DNA of 64,000 bases from assembly GCA_030062745.1 (NCBI GenBank), contig CP099848.1, positions 20,881,081 to 20,945,080 on the forward strand, in the 5' to 3' direction. Below are positions 1-13,100 of this stretch, one piece after another. Origin of the DNA: Capitulum mitella (taxonomy: Eukaryota > Arthropoda > Thecostraca > Pollicipedomorpha > Pollicipedidae). The position numbers and the translations under genes were made by a program. Position 1 is the first letter of the stretch, and each line of letters begins with the position of its first letter. The notes under the pieces are model-generated. The model saw only the letters and a list, made by a program, of their open reading frames with translations, made no database searches and was not told the origin of the DNA.

Positions 1-570
1 GTGGCAGTGATGACACACACGACTAGCATGACACTCCAGAGCGCAGTGGCGCTGAGCTCGCCACACGCCGCAGACCTCTGAACCATGGGAACAGCCTGGC
101 AGGGCGCACCACAACGTTCTCACAAGATTCACGAAGGTCAATCACAGCAGACGGAGCACGTAGCGCCGACCACGGCGAAGCCACTGCAGGATGGCGCATC
201 AGACACCACGGCAGGGACGGCGTGAGTTTAAGCTGACATTTGACATGACTAGTCGCACCGTATCAAAGCGGACTGTTGTCAGCGAAGACTAACGCACGCC
301 GCGACTATCTAAAGACGATTCGCTAACAATGAAGCCCGAGCATTGGTTCACAGGGGGTTAACAGTACCTACATATGTAGTGCTACAAAGAACAAACGCAT
401 CCAAACACTTGGTCTTTCGCTGGAGACTGTGAATAAGCTCATCACATTCGGACGGCGGCTCGAAGGCGGACCCGCTGGATCCCGTCCCGGTTTACTCACT
501 CCGAGCCACTTCACCTTCTTCCGGCCTGCTCAGCCCATCTCAGTTCTACTAAGCTGATCCATCGGCCCGC
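1..570. other. Dock 3' flank, no gene seen
   Basis: No long open frame, splice-flanked block or poly(A) signal on the minus strand. The Dock 3' untranslated region should start here after the repeat. Confidence 0.6.
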
Positions 571-850
571 CGCACAGTCAAGCCTCCGTCTCCCGCTCAC
601 TGGACAGTCAGGCCTCCGTCTCCCGCCCGCCGCACAGTCAGAACTCCGTCTCCCGCTGGCCGCCGCACAGTCAGACCTCCGTCTCCCACCCGCTGGACAG
701 TCAGGCCTCCGTTTCCCGCTCACTGGACAGTCAGGCCTGCGTCTCCCGACCGCCGGACAGTCAAGCCTCCGTCTCCCGCCCGCCGGACAGTCAGGCCTGC
801 GTCTCCCGCCCGCCGGACAGTCAGGCCTCCGTCTCCCGCTCGCCGGCGGC
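571..850 (-). repeat. 30-base tandem repeat, nine copies, seeded on the Dock stop codon
   Basis: Units start at 571, 601, 631, 664, 694, 724, 754, 784 and 814 on the plus strand; one is 33 bases, the others 30. Each holds acagtcaggcctccgtctcc with one to four changes. The unit at 814 is the end of the coding exon: its tca is the TGA stop. Because the lengths are multiples of three, every unit repeats the stop in frame. Spacers are not unique, so it is not a CRISPR. Confidence 0.95.
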
Positions 851-1162
851 CGCCACCCGCCGGCAGATCCTGCCCGGCGACACGGCGAACTTGTAGTCGG
901 CCTCGTCCGCGTAGCCGCGCAGCTTGCCCGTCCGCAGGATCTTGTAGCTGCCGGTGTCCGGTTCGTCGAAGCTGAGCGAGAGCAGCGGCGGCGCGTCCTG
1001 GGCCGGCGGCGGCGGCGCCTCGAAGTCGGGAGGGCCCAGCAGGTCGCAGAGCGTCGTCGGGCTGCCCTGCCAGCCGGGCAGTTTGGGAGGCAGCGGCGGC
1101 GGCGTGCTGGCCGGCGCGTCACACGGCGGGGAGCTGACCGAGAGGAGGGCCGGGGCAGATAC
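821..1162 (-). CDS. mbc: Dock last exon (second Crk-binding motif, stop)
   Basis: Encodes 113 residues and a TGA at 821-823. [11 protein letters not shown] carries a PxLPxK Crk SH3 motif, followed by a Pro-rich and then charged end. The acceptor CTGCCCAG gives phase 0, as exon GG demands. The stop codon lies in the first unit of a 30-base tandem repeat. No AATAAA is seen on the minus strand between 820 and 1, so the transcript end is unknown. Confidence 0.88.
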   Translation of the reverse strand, partial: VSAPALLSVSSPPCDAPASTPPPLPPKLPGWQGSPTTLCDLLGPPDFEAPPPPAQDAPPLLSLSFDEPDTGSYKILRTGKLRGYADEADYKFAVSPGRICRRVAAAGERETEA

Positions 1163-4100
1163 CTGGGCAGCAGGCGGACGCTCACAGTCAGCGGGCCGCG
1201 TCAACGCAATACATGTTAAGATACCGTCTGATACTGCAGTGGCTGCTCGATACTTAAGATACATATTAATTTTTCTTCGGTTTTCTTCTTTTTTTCAGGA
1301 ACAGAGGAGGACGATGAGCAAAAAGGGTGTGAAGTATGTTGCAAAAATCATGAGCGAAAAACGAGCACATGGATATTCCCAAGTAAACAGTATGAAAGAC
1401 AACATCCTTGGGGTTGAGAAGACAGGCAAAAGAAGTTGGTTTCAAAAAACCATTGTTTTCTACACAACATGCTACGCTTTGCATTGATGCAAGATGCGGA
1501 GAAACAGAACACCCCGCATACTAGAAACCAAAGTCAAGTTGCACAGGCAAGAGGATCAATAATGTGACAACCGTGATCGAAACGACGATCACAGCCTCGA
1601 CCAACCTTTTTGGTCAGCCTGAGGGGAAGACATGGGGGATTGTCCGAGACGCCGCCGTACACCACCGAGGATACTGATGATGTGTGCCTCTTCTCAGGCG
1701 CTGCAAGGAGTGGGAACTGTTTCAGATACATAGAAAGGCCCGTGTGGCGTACAACATGCATGAGAAAATACAAAGTCGGTTACTGTGGAACCGTAACAAG
1801 AACACATTGCTACGATTTCAAATGGGTCTATCCAAAAGCCATGAGCCTTTACCCACAACGCAGTCGGGAAGGGAACACACTAATCTTTCACCGTGACGAA
1901 ATTCGGTAAATGATATCAGGAGCTGCAGAACATCGACTACGTCGCTGATGGTGCGCTTTAGTCAGTTGATCAGAGGATGAGGCGGGACAAAACTCACGTT
2001 TGGGGGGCAGCGGAGGCAGGCTGGACTCGTTGATGGACACGTGTGATTGCCGGCTGGCCGGCCTGGAGCCCTCCGTAGAGTGACGAGGCTCGGAAAAACG
2101 CTTCGGGGGGCGCTCCGGGGGTTCCTCGTCACTGCAGTGAACGGCGTGTCGCCAGGGTTAGAGCGCAAAGTTCGGCTTGATTGAAAACAAATGCAGATGG
2201 AATCCCAAACCCTTTCAACGACGAGAGAAACTGGCTGCTGATTACGGAAATAACTAATCAGATTTGTCGGTTTTGCTAGGTGAAACTGAACCATGCCCGC
2301 CGATAGATACAGTAAACAAAGGTTAACCGTTTTCTTACGGCTTTTTGCAATTGGGACGTACTCTTCTGCATACTCCTTATTCACGTAACCGACGAAACAG
2401 CCACTCCCGTTCTCGCCTGCCCGCACGCTCGGCGCCCACCACTCCCTCCCAGGCCACGCAGTGTCCGCGCACCCTTTGCCGACGGTGAGCAGGATGTACT
2501 CGTGTCTGCGCGAGCCGGCGCTGAGCTGGGAGCCGGTCGAGCCGCGGCCGCCGGGCTCGCCCAGCTCGCCCCACTCGGAGGGGCGCGAGTAGCCGGCCTC
2601 GTCGTCCTCTTCGGTCGGCAGCGGTCCGAACGCCGAGCACGACGACGTGGACGAGCGGCTGCTGGGGCACGAGCCGGCCAGCGGCCACCGCTCCGTCGGC
2701 ACCGGCGGCAGCGGCGTGCTGAAACACGGCGGACGGACGAGCTCAGACGAGAAGCAGGGCCTGCTGTCACGAGCCGGGATTGGTGTGATGGTTGCCAAGC
2801 GGTGCCATGGTGGTGTGGGTTTTTGGCACACGTTTTAATGCTTCAGTGGTGGTTTGGCGCTGGCAAGGCTGGGTATAATCAATAAACTGAAAAAGAGAGT
2901 TCCTATGTGATGTGGGAAAATTGGTAAAACCGATAATACAGTAATAATTTTGAAGAACTCATAAAAATGTTACCTAACCTTCCTAGCCCCTTAAAACTCA
3001 ACTCAAAATGTTCCTTCATACGGCTCAATCCACGCAATGACCGCAAGCGAGACATATACCTGGGTCGCAAGGTAAGCAGATTATGTTGTTCTGCATTGAA
3101 CCATTCGCTGACTTGATCAAGTCACTGCGTCACCTCAGAAACCGCCGTGCCACAACAAAATGAAGTGGTGCCCAAGTGACGAAACGCTTACCACGGCCAT
3201 CTAAGAATTAAATGGCAATGGGGACAGCCCGCATTTCGCCCAGATCCAGGCACAATTAACATTTTCAACAAACCGTACAGTTCTCGGAGTGCACCCTCCC
3301 ATGCCTCTCGCAACATACCGGCAGAAACGGACTCCACAGAGCCCACATCCCAGGCACCCGTCGCCGCCCTCCGCCTCGCACCTGAGTATGCTGGCCTTGG
3401 ACTCGGCGCCGACGCTGCGCCGATGGCTGCTGAGCCTGCTGAAGCGGCCTCCGACCGGCGAGTCGGCGTCCCCGGACAAACAGGAGGCGGCCGCGCCCTG
3501 GCGCAGCTCGCGGAAACACTGGCGCAGCCGGCGATGCAGCGGCTGCACGCTGGCCGGCGCCAGCTGGCCGTGTAGCGTCAGACCGTGCTCCAGGATCGAC
3601 AGCTGCCGGGGGGAGGGGACACAGGTCAGCACCGATTGTCGGGGAGGTACAGGGGCTACATCAGGCAGACGCGAAGGGGGCAGTTGACAGTATCGATTGC
3701 CCGGGTAGTAAGAGACCACAGCAGACAGCTGAGGAGGGGGGGGGGGGACTTAACACACAACATCCCAAACCATGTCTGAAGATTTCAAAGAGCTGGTGAA
3801 ATATACCATCTGCCGAGTATGAAAAACACATTTTGCCTGTGCCAAAATGGGCATATGCAATATTTCTAAGCAAACCACGACATCACTTTGGCCGTGGTCA
3901 CGCTGAGCACCGACCTGTTCCTGAATGAGCGCCTTCAGCTGCGGCACGAACGGCGCCATGTCCGGGTTCTGGACGGGGAACTCGGCCGTGAAGAAGGCGT
4001 CCTTGAAGTTGGCTATGCCGCCGTTCACAGCGGCGTCGATAATGCCCTGAGCGAAACGGTGGCGTCAGAAGCTATTGATGGCAACTCGTCCTTGTACAGT

Positions 4101-7100
4101 GTAAGCCAACGGTTTACTTGGAAGGAATGCGCCAAGGCTGAGGGGCACAAAATTTATTCACTTTATTAGGATGTAGGAAATAATGTGGTCGTGAGCATCC
4201 AACAAGGAATATGCGATGAGCATAAATACGTCGTTTGTGGGTGTGTGCCTTTTTCCATAGGATTATTTGTTTACCTATAAGATTGTATGACAACAGGCCT
4301 AAACGAGGGTAGAACTGTGCAAAACAGGATAACATAAAATTCACCACAGATGTCCCAATCTGCCACATTCTGTGCTACTGGATCTTTCACGTACTCCTTC
4401 GGCGGCGACGGAAGATCTTTCACACAACTTCTACGACCGAACGGTAGAAAGCCATGTACGCACTCTCATAACAACCCGAACGGGGTTAAACGGCCCTACC
4501 TGCAGCCTCATGCTGAGCGGGCTGACGTTAACGTCTTCCACAGGTGGCGAGTACCGCGCGATTAGTTGGCGCAGCTGCCGGTTGGCGGCGCTGACTGTCT
4601 CGCAGCCGTGCCGGATCGGCGAGATGTGCTCGCGGCGGGTGGCCACCACCGGGAACCAGCGCAGGATGCCCGGCAGCGGCGACTCGATCTGCAGCGTGGT
4701 CCGCTCCAGCCACAGACTCTGGCCAAAAGACGGGGTGTCAGCACAACGGGGGAACAAACAGAACGGACGTCCGCCGACCAGTCTTTCACATGCCGGTGAC
4801 GGTGAGATGAGTAGGCAGTATGAAACTTTTAGAGATCTCCCTGAAGTACTATGAAACTTTTAGAGATCTCTCCTTAAAAGACTGCACAACGCACAGAAAC
4901 GCAGCCAGCACCCTTAAAACTTTCAAAACATTGACCAACTTGTAATAGCCTACCAATCTGAAGCCGACTCACTCCAAAAATGCCAGTATTTGCCTCCCAC
5001 AGCCACGCCCACCCTGAACTCGTTCTCCTTGTCGACCGGGCCACGGTGGACTGGACGGTCGAACTGGAACGTCTCGATGTCGTTCACCAGGAAGAAGGCT
5101 CCGGATCTTGGCCGGTACCTCGACGCCCTGCAGGCTGGTGACGTCGCGCGCCACCGGACGCACGTTGCAGATCTGGATGACTGCCGACCGCGGGTCAAGG
5201 CGAATCACGGGCCAAACACACCATTGTGACAACTATGAAGGTGACTGAGTGACTGAGCACTGGTACATTTGCCAATGAGGGCAAATTATCTTAAGCTTGT
5301 TCTGAGACATCTGAGTTGAGAACAAAAGTTATTTATATGCATTTTCCAGATGTTACAAAATCAAAACACAAAGCTGAAGAGGAACAGGCTAAATAAGAGA
5401 TGGGACGCAAAGGAATATTCAGCTGTTTCTGTGCTGCGGACACTAAATGGTCTCGATAACACATGTATGCCATGAGCAAAACAAAGGCTGCCCAAAAACG
5501 TGCAATAATCCGCAGCAAAAACCGTGACACATGTTCCAGTTGGCATCAAGGATACACTGCGCCGGTGAGTTCATGAGATTCTCGTCGGGCGGCGCTAGTG
5601 TCGTCATCAGCTGAGCCGCCGGGAACTCAGTCTGCAGGCGCAGGGTGAACGCCGCCGTACGTTCGTACTCCAAGCCGCGGTACACGAACACCTTGTTCTG
5701 CAGGGCAAACACACAAGGCCTAACGCAACCTACCCGGGAGAGGGGTGGGGGAAGAAGAAATGAGCTAGAGTTGTAAAACTGGCTTATTAAAAGAAGGAAT
5801 GTCATCTTAAACCTTAAGTGTGTATGTTGTTGCTATGCGCTGCAAAGGTGTCCTGGCGTTTCTAAACTATCTTTTGTAAACTTTGGAATTCTAAAGTTAA
5901 TAAATGGATTTAAAACGGGAAAAAGACCTACCCTAGAACACTTGACATGGATATTTATGCATCATAATATTCTTACAAATTTCTGTTCCCAAAATGTGGG
6001 TGTTCAAACGAGCAGAATTTCTAGATATACGTAGGTAGAAATTCACATAAAGTCAATGTGCTACGACAAACTTGATTTAATTGAGGGGTAGCACTGGTTA
6101 CATTCCACATGTGCTTTGCCATAAAAACGACTATTTTCTTTTCACATATTTGTGAATTACTTTCTTCATTCAGATATCGTGCACCATAGTGCTTGTCTGC
6201 GAAAGAAAGCGTTTGGAAATGTAACAAAGCACTGCCCTTCACTCTACATCTGAAGGAAATATTTCACGCCTCAGGTCAACAGAAAGCGCCAGTAAATGTT
6301 TCAGTCCACCGCCTGCTCCGACCTCCGACGCCCCGCGACGACCCCTCTCGGCGTCTCCTACCCGGACAAAGAGTGGGAAGCGCTGTCCGTAGAAGCCGAC
6401 CCGGAAGTACTCCGGCTCCGGCCGCAGCCGCGTCATAATCTGGTCGTAGAACCGGGCCATCGTGCGCAGCACCTCGCTCAGCTTGCCGTAGTCGAAGGCC
6501 CGGCTCTCGTACTGGTCGGCCAGCTCCTTCAGCAGGGGGATGCCGGCCTCCCAGAAGTTGCCGCGGTCCAGGTAGTCCACGATCTGGCCCAGCAGCTGCT
6601 CCTTGCGCTGCCACTCGGTCTGGGCCGGGTAGCGGAGGTCGGCGTGCAGCACGCGCGTCGTCCACTCCAGCTGATCGGCGTGCAGTCGGAGAGTCAGCGC
6701 CGCCTCCACGTAGTTCTCGGCCGACACGTGCAGGTCGTGCAGCTTGTAGATGTAGCGCTGGTACATTTCCACCCGGTTCACCTCGTTCTTGTAGAAGTTC
6801 TGACCGGCGGCGGAGATGACGTCAGGCAACAATAGAAACGGTTTTAGCTGAGGAAGCTAACGAGCAAGTCGTCCAGGTATTAATAATGCCACTGCCAACT
6901 GCAAAAGTTGTTTTAAGTTGGTAGACAGGTGCGTTATGGCACAGGATCTTGTTGTGCCATACACAAACCTCGTTCTCTGTGTCTCAAAGCGCAAGTTTGG
7001 TATCTCGCCAAAAGCAGCAGAATGGGGGGGGGGGGCGCACCGGGGCACCGTGCCTCTTTAACTGGCGAAATTTAGCATTAACCACATGGCGTTACACTGA

Positions 7101-10100
7101 AAGAAATCCCTCGAAAAGTAGCCGTTGCCCCTCCCCTCCTTGCCGTAATACGTTCCGCCGCTACTGCCGCTCGCAACTGTGGCACGTTTTGTTCACGAGC
7201 CTTATCGTGGAATTGCAAAAACAATGGACCCAGAGTCATAATGGAGATTAAGCTAGTCCCCAAACGACGAACGAAGAATCCATTTGCCCGGCAAACCCGA
7301 CTTTCTTGACTTCAGCACTGCCTCTACCACCGAAGCACCAGATCTCGTGCCACCCGTCCCACTTCCGCGGAGTCCCAGCTCCTCCGGAGACCCACCAGCA
7401 GGTTGACGGTGCAGCTCATGCGTTTGTCTCGGTTCTCGTCGCCGTCCATGACCTGGCGATAGTCCAGCAGCCGCTCCAGCAGGCGCGTCACGGACGAGAC
7501 GAACGCGGCGCCGGCCTCGCGCCACGGCGGCGCGTGACGCTCCACCTCGGACGTCAGTCTGCCCGTCACGCGGGGGGAGGAGAAGAGGCGTCACGACAAC
7601 ATAGCTTCTGAGGAGGCACTCATAAAATCGAAGCGTGGTCTATGTACATCAGCCAGTATATGAACAAAAATACACTAATTAAACGCACTGAGACAACTAA
7701 ATAATCAAACCGACACATCACCTCAATAACAAAGTAATCAAAGAGTTGTTTATAGCCTGTCCAGGTATTCATTCAACGTTGTACTTGGACAACGAGCTAT
7801 CCGCTTCATCAACAAGCTTTGAAATAAATCTGATAAAACTAGGGGGCCGAAAAATCACAAGTTCGTATCAGGTTTCGTTACTGGTCCCCTGGAAAGAATC
7901 CTGCGATGACACTTACATGTTCTGGAAGAGGCGCCGATATTCATCGTCACCTTTGTCTTCGCTGACCAAGATGTCCAACTTGTCGATCAGCTCTGTCTCC
8001 ACCTGGCAACGACAATCTGAATCCAGCAGATACCCACGAAAACGTCATCACCACCACAGCGCTAGTGAAAGGGAGAACACTCGCATCAAATACAACTCAA
8101 CTGGCAAAACCATCGGAAGGCGTATCCATTGAGCATACGAGAACCCGACTGAATTATACTTCAACACGACTCATCCGGCGGGTGTCGAAAAATACAATAT
8201 CTTTCGACAGAAATGCCTAAGTGCCCATTTCGTGAAATTCGCAAACCCGTTTGAACTGGGACAAATTGCAAGTAAAAATGCCAGACCTTGTAAAACAAAA
8301 AAGTCATCTTCCGTTACGATAAGCTGATAACGTGAGCCCTGATCAGACCCGAGCCGCACGGCTGACCTGTTTAAAGCTGCCGCGGGCTGTTTGTTCCACC
8401 GCCATCAGGTCATAGAAGACGGGCAGCGTGGCGCGCCTCAGCTCCAGCGCCGGGATCAGCGTCAGCTCCAGCATCGGCCCCACCAGCGCCGGCACAAAGT
8501 GGCACTTGTGCTCCCCTGGACAGTGCAGGCGCCGTTTGACAGAGCACGAGACGGCGACGGGCGGTACAGAAGGAACATGGCTCGGTGGGAGAGTTGATCC
8601 ATCTCAGACCAGGATACTTTGACACAGTCTTAATTATCACAGTCCAAGTTTGAGTATCCGCTATAGTCCACTACTGAGGCCAAACGGGTGAACCGATGAC
8701 ATTGCGTTTCACAGAAATGTTGTGTAACGTATGAAATTCCTTACAGAAGCCATGAAAAATGTGGCTGCTAATCTATTCAACCACTAGATGCGTTTGAGCC
8801 AGCATGATGTAGGCGGTTTCAGTACATACATTCTAACATACAGCAACGCCTTACAGAAATGGACAAACTTTCAAGTGCTTTCACAAAACGGAATACGTGC
8901 TAATAGCACTCGCATCGGAACAGTGTCATGCAAGTGATACTTTCGGAACCACGCAAAAATATTCCGATTCACGGACGGGGAAAACACATCAGAATAACGC
9001 AATACATGTGACCGATGCTTTTCGTACCGAGAAGACCCCACATGGACAGCATCTCGAATCCCATCAGCAGCCGCATGTCCTGGTACTTCTGAAGCAGTTT
9101 CTCCTGTTTGACCTCTGAGAACGCCTCGAGCTGGAGGTCGGGCTGGGTCACGAAGGTCACCGACAATGTCAGGTAGCTGTGCCAAAGCTGTAACGGAGCA
9201 AATTAGGCTATCCAAATGTTTGGAGATCCAACGGAAAAACACCACAATGAAATTCTATCACAAGCCCGCAAGGGCAAGTCAACATATCCCACACAGATCT
9301 ATCCTTTGCTGTCCAACAACGTATGCGCTTAGCCCATCATATGTTCTCTGCCCCACTCTTGAAACAGCACCCGAATGTTCGTCAGCAACAAACAAGTGTT
9401 GTCGCTTGCCCGTTTGCGAACGAAGGAATCACCGCACAGTAATACATTGTTGAACACGTGCAAACAACGTGACAAATACTGTGTAGCGAACATTGAGATC
9501 AACAATGAAAAACGAATTAGTCCACAACATTCCACACCTGTCTACGAGCGAAATTCAACATAGACCAATATGCGATGCATGCGAATTGCAAGTAAGATAA
9601 AATTCTACATGTCGCTGGAAATGTCCTGATTTAAGCTCAGCCTGACCCAAAAACAGATTAAGAGTTTGGGCCTTCACAAGCTCGACGCACCAGCTGGTTG
9701 AACGTGTGGTCCGTCAGGAAGCGGTCCCTAAGAGCGGTGGAAAGCTCTGTCAGCGTCATTAAGATCACTTTGTTGACCGTCATCTTCATCACGCACCAGT
9801 CCTGCGGGTACATCTGTAAAGGCGAAACCGTACAAAAATTAATTGAGAACGGCATGCGGAGTACTAAACACGTTTCCTATCCCACCGGTTCATATCAATG
9901 ACAACGAAAAGGAGGTTTGGACAGTCGGTCAGCTGGTCGCATCATCGCAGCCCTCCCCAGCTTTGTTGGGAGGTAGATTCGAACTGGGTACGTTAAAGAC
10001 TGTGGCGGAAAGGAAGTGCACTGAATGACAGTCGAAGTGTTTTTTTTTTGCCGAGTGCAAACAGCCTGCTACCAGTGAAAAAATCCAAAGCAAAAAGCGG

Positions 10101-13100
10101 ACATCTGGTCTGGAAATGCTGTACCGAACAAGACAACGGTCACCTGTTCGGTGATGAGCTCCCTGAACAGGCCCATCAGCCGCAGGAGAAACTGCGCCAG
10201 CTGTTCGTCGTCTGCCATTTCGTCCCACAGATGGCAGAAGTGTCCGCGCGACATAAGCCGTAGCAGCGTGGTCAGGGCTGCCACCAGGCGGCCGCACTGT
10301 CCGCCTCCGGTCCGCAGCGGCGCCGACTCCAGGGACAGCACTGACCGCACCAGCGTGTCGAGCAGGTACACCGAGACGATCTCGACGTCACGGTACAGGT
10401 CATCCGTGCCGTCCATCTGTAATGGAGATAGTGTCATGAGAGGGAAAACTTCATTTAATCGATCATCGCACCCGTCATTAATAACGCCCATCTCGAACGG
10501 AGGAAATCCGGTTAATACATGGAATGGAAAGGTTAGTAAACCTGGTTAATAGATGAAAAACGAGGGCCTGAAAGAGAAGAAAAACATAAAACTGCAAATC
10601 CATAGGTAACAGACCTGAAGCTGATGCAGCAAGCTCAACAGGTCCCCTAACAGGTCCGTGCTGAGACGCACTTCCTGGCGGTGGCTGATGTGGTACTGCA
10701 GGTGTTTGCACATGGTCTGCAGCAGCAGCCTACGGGAGTCTGAAAATATGACAGAAACAATGTTTCGTGGTCTGCAACAGCAGCCAATGTGGACTCTGAA
10801 AATATGACAAAAACGATTTCTGATAGTTGCAAAATGAGAAGACTTCCTTGTATGCCAAACAGCCTCGCCTTGCGTCGTCATGACTTCCACTTCCAAATAA
10901 ACTCCGGCAAAGTGTAATGTATTCGTTGCAATGCAATGAAATCGTCTGTCTACTGTTTTTTCCTTGCTATCCGCACTTTGTCAGACAAGCACAGATCCCG
11001 CACAATCTGTTCCCAAATTTCCAGTCGGGGTATTCCGGCCATGCTGCCGGCCCTCGGCCGCCGCCAGAGCCCGGGGCCGGGCGCACCTTCGTCGAGGAAC
11101 AGCTGGGAGGCGACGACGGCCTGCATGGCGCGCAGCTTGGCCTGCGTGAAGGCCGGGGGCGGGTCCCGCGGTAGTGCCTCCAGCAGCAGCGCCAGCCGGC
11201 GCGCCAGCTCGGCGTCCGGCAACACGGCGCGCAGTTGGCCACACACGGCCGGCACGGACGACAGCAGCGCCACCTGCGGCAGAGGTCCCGGGGGAGGGTC
11301 GCACATGGCCGACACGGACGACAGCAGCGCCAACTGCGGCAGAAGTCCTGGGAAGAGTCACACATGGCCAACACGGACAACAGCGCCACCTGCGGCAGTG
11401 GTGCCGGGGGAGGGTCACACACGGCCGGCACGGACAACAGCGCCACCTGCGGCAGTGGTCACGGGGGAGGGTCACACATGGCCAGCACGGACAACAGCGC
11501 CACCTGCGGCAGTGGTAACGGGGGAGGGTCACACATGGCCAGCAGGGACAACAGCGCCAACCTGCGGCAGAAGTGCCGGGGGAGGGTCACACACGGCCGG
11601 CACGGACAACAGCGCCACCTGCGGCAGTGGTAACGGGGGAGGGTCACGGTATGTACACTGCTGCGTCATCCAATGAGTGACGCGCCAGCACTGAATTGCC
11701 CATTCCGAGTCGCATTCATTTTAGGGACATGAGGACTATTCTGTATTCAAGCTGAGCACTGTCCCACCAGAAGCTTTGGTGGTACGAATACACCACGTAT
11801 CAGTAAAAACACAAAACAAAGTTGTCTTTGGCACAATGGGACGAATCGTGCGATAATTTCTTCAACTGCAATAATTCCATTTGACATTCCTCCCTAACAC
11901 TCTGTACAAGTAATCGGAAGCATCCCCCACTCTCAAACGCACAGTGGGCGCGATATGACCATGTAGTCAGCGAGTCTTTAAGCCCCAATGAATACCAAAA
12001 ACCTCTAAAGCACAGCTACCCAGCGGACCCTTCTCTCTTCTCCGCTCGCACCTGCGTGGAGGCGGCCGGCTCGGCGCTGGCGCAGGACAGCGTCCGGTTG
12101 AACACGTTGAACAGCTCGGCCAGGTCGTCGCGGAAGGCGTCGGCACCATCAGCGCCGCTCTGCCGAGCGAACAGCAGCCGGGAGCGCACCACGAACTGGA
12201 ACACCAGCTCCAGACAGCGGAAACAGCGCAGCAGCGGCTCCTGGCGGGCGGCCTCGGCCACCTGCTCGGCGTAGTGGCGCACGCAGCTGATCAGGCCCCT
12301 GCGGAGGCACAGAGCCGGGTGGTAGCGGCGACGGTCTGGACGCCAGGACACGTGGTGGCGCACTGAACAAGGAGATTAGCGTCAGGCCTTCAGGAGTCAA
12401 AGCCTAACGACATGTATGCACGTGGACGAAAACTTCAGTCATGTCGTAAACGTACGCTGCTATTAGAACAGATGCGGTAATTGCAACAAATTAGTTGCAA
12501 GTGGAAGGGACGCGGGACTGAAAATATCGCAAACAGCTAAGGTTAGTCAATATTTGCTCGTAGACTGATGCTAGGCTGTTTCTACGCCAGGCATTATCTA
12601 TGGTAAACAGTTTCGTTACTTAGCAACATGCTAAGCTTGAAAATGAAATATCAATCACATGTTCCAGCTTCAATTTAATCGTATCTCGGGTTAGCACCGA
12701 CATGATTCTCACCTGTAAACCAGGGCGGCAGCAAAATGGCCACTGACGTACGCATCCAACACCGGTCGAAAGTGCTCAAACCTGCTGTCCTGGAGGTGAC
12801 TGAAGATGCTGACCTGAAATAACGTGGTAAATATTGCCGCAGCGTAATGAAACGTACAAACGGCCATGGGATAGCACAATATGAACGCTGTAAATAGAAT
12901 CAGCCCAGCCATTGCATTAACACAGTGCAGAAATAAAAAGGCGGAAATGAACGAAGATAAAAAACAGCCGTCTCGAACATCATTCTCAAAAAAAAAAAAA
13001 CGCTGCATCTATACAGAAGAATTTACCTACTGTCCTCCTCCAAAGCCAGGGAAATAGTACCTCACGAGCCAATGAATGTCCAATACCAATAGTATTGCTT

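Larger units (their letters stand above)
1163..10143. other. Introns between Dock exons S and the last exon
   Basis: The gaps are mostly 90-660 bases of ordinary sequence. Worth noting: a 31-base direct repeat (tatgaaacttttagagatct) at 4,819-4,873; a run of ten G at 3,738-3,747; and a tRNA-like box B (GTTCGAATC on the minus strand) near 9,968-9,980. The small open frames in these gaps are not flanked by splice sites in phase with the gene. Confidence 0.7.

Noticed and set aside
571-850. CRISPR-like array of 30-base units
   Set aside because: The units are contiguous with no unique spacers, and the context is a eukaryotic gene end.
511-1185. Arg/Cys-rich 224-codon minus-strand frame
   Set aside because: It is a different frame of the Dock last exon plus the 30-base repeat; its regular CPAGGRRR pattern is the repeat itself.
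10936-11676. Long open frames on both strands over the 57-base repeat
   Set aside because: Low-complexity products of the repeat; the only supported coding there is Dock exon Q.
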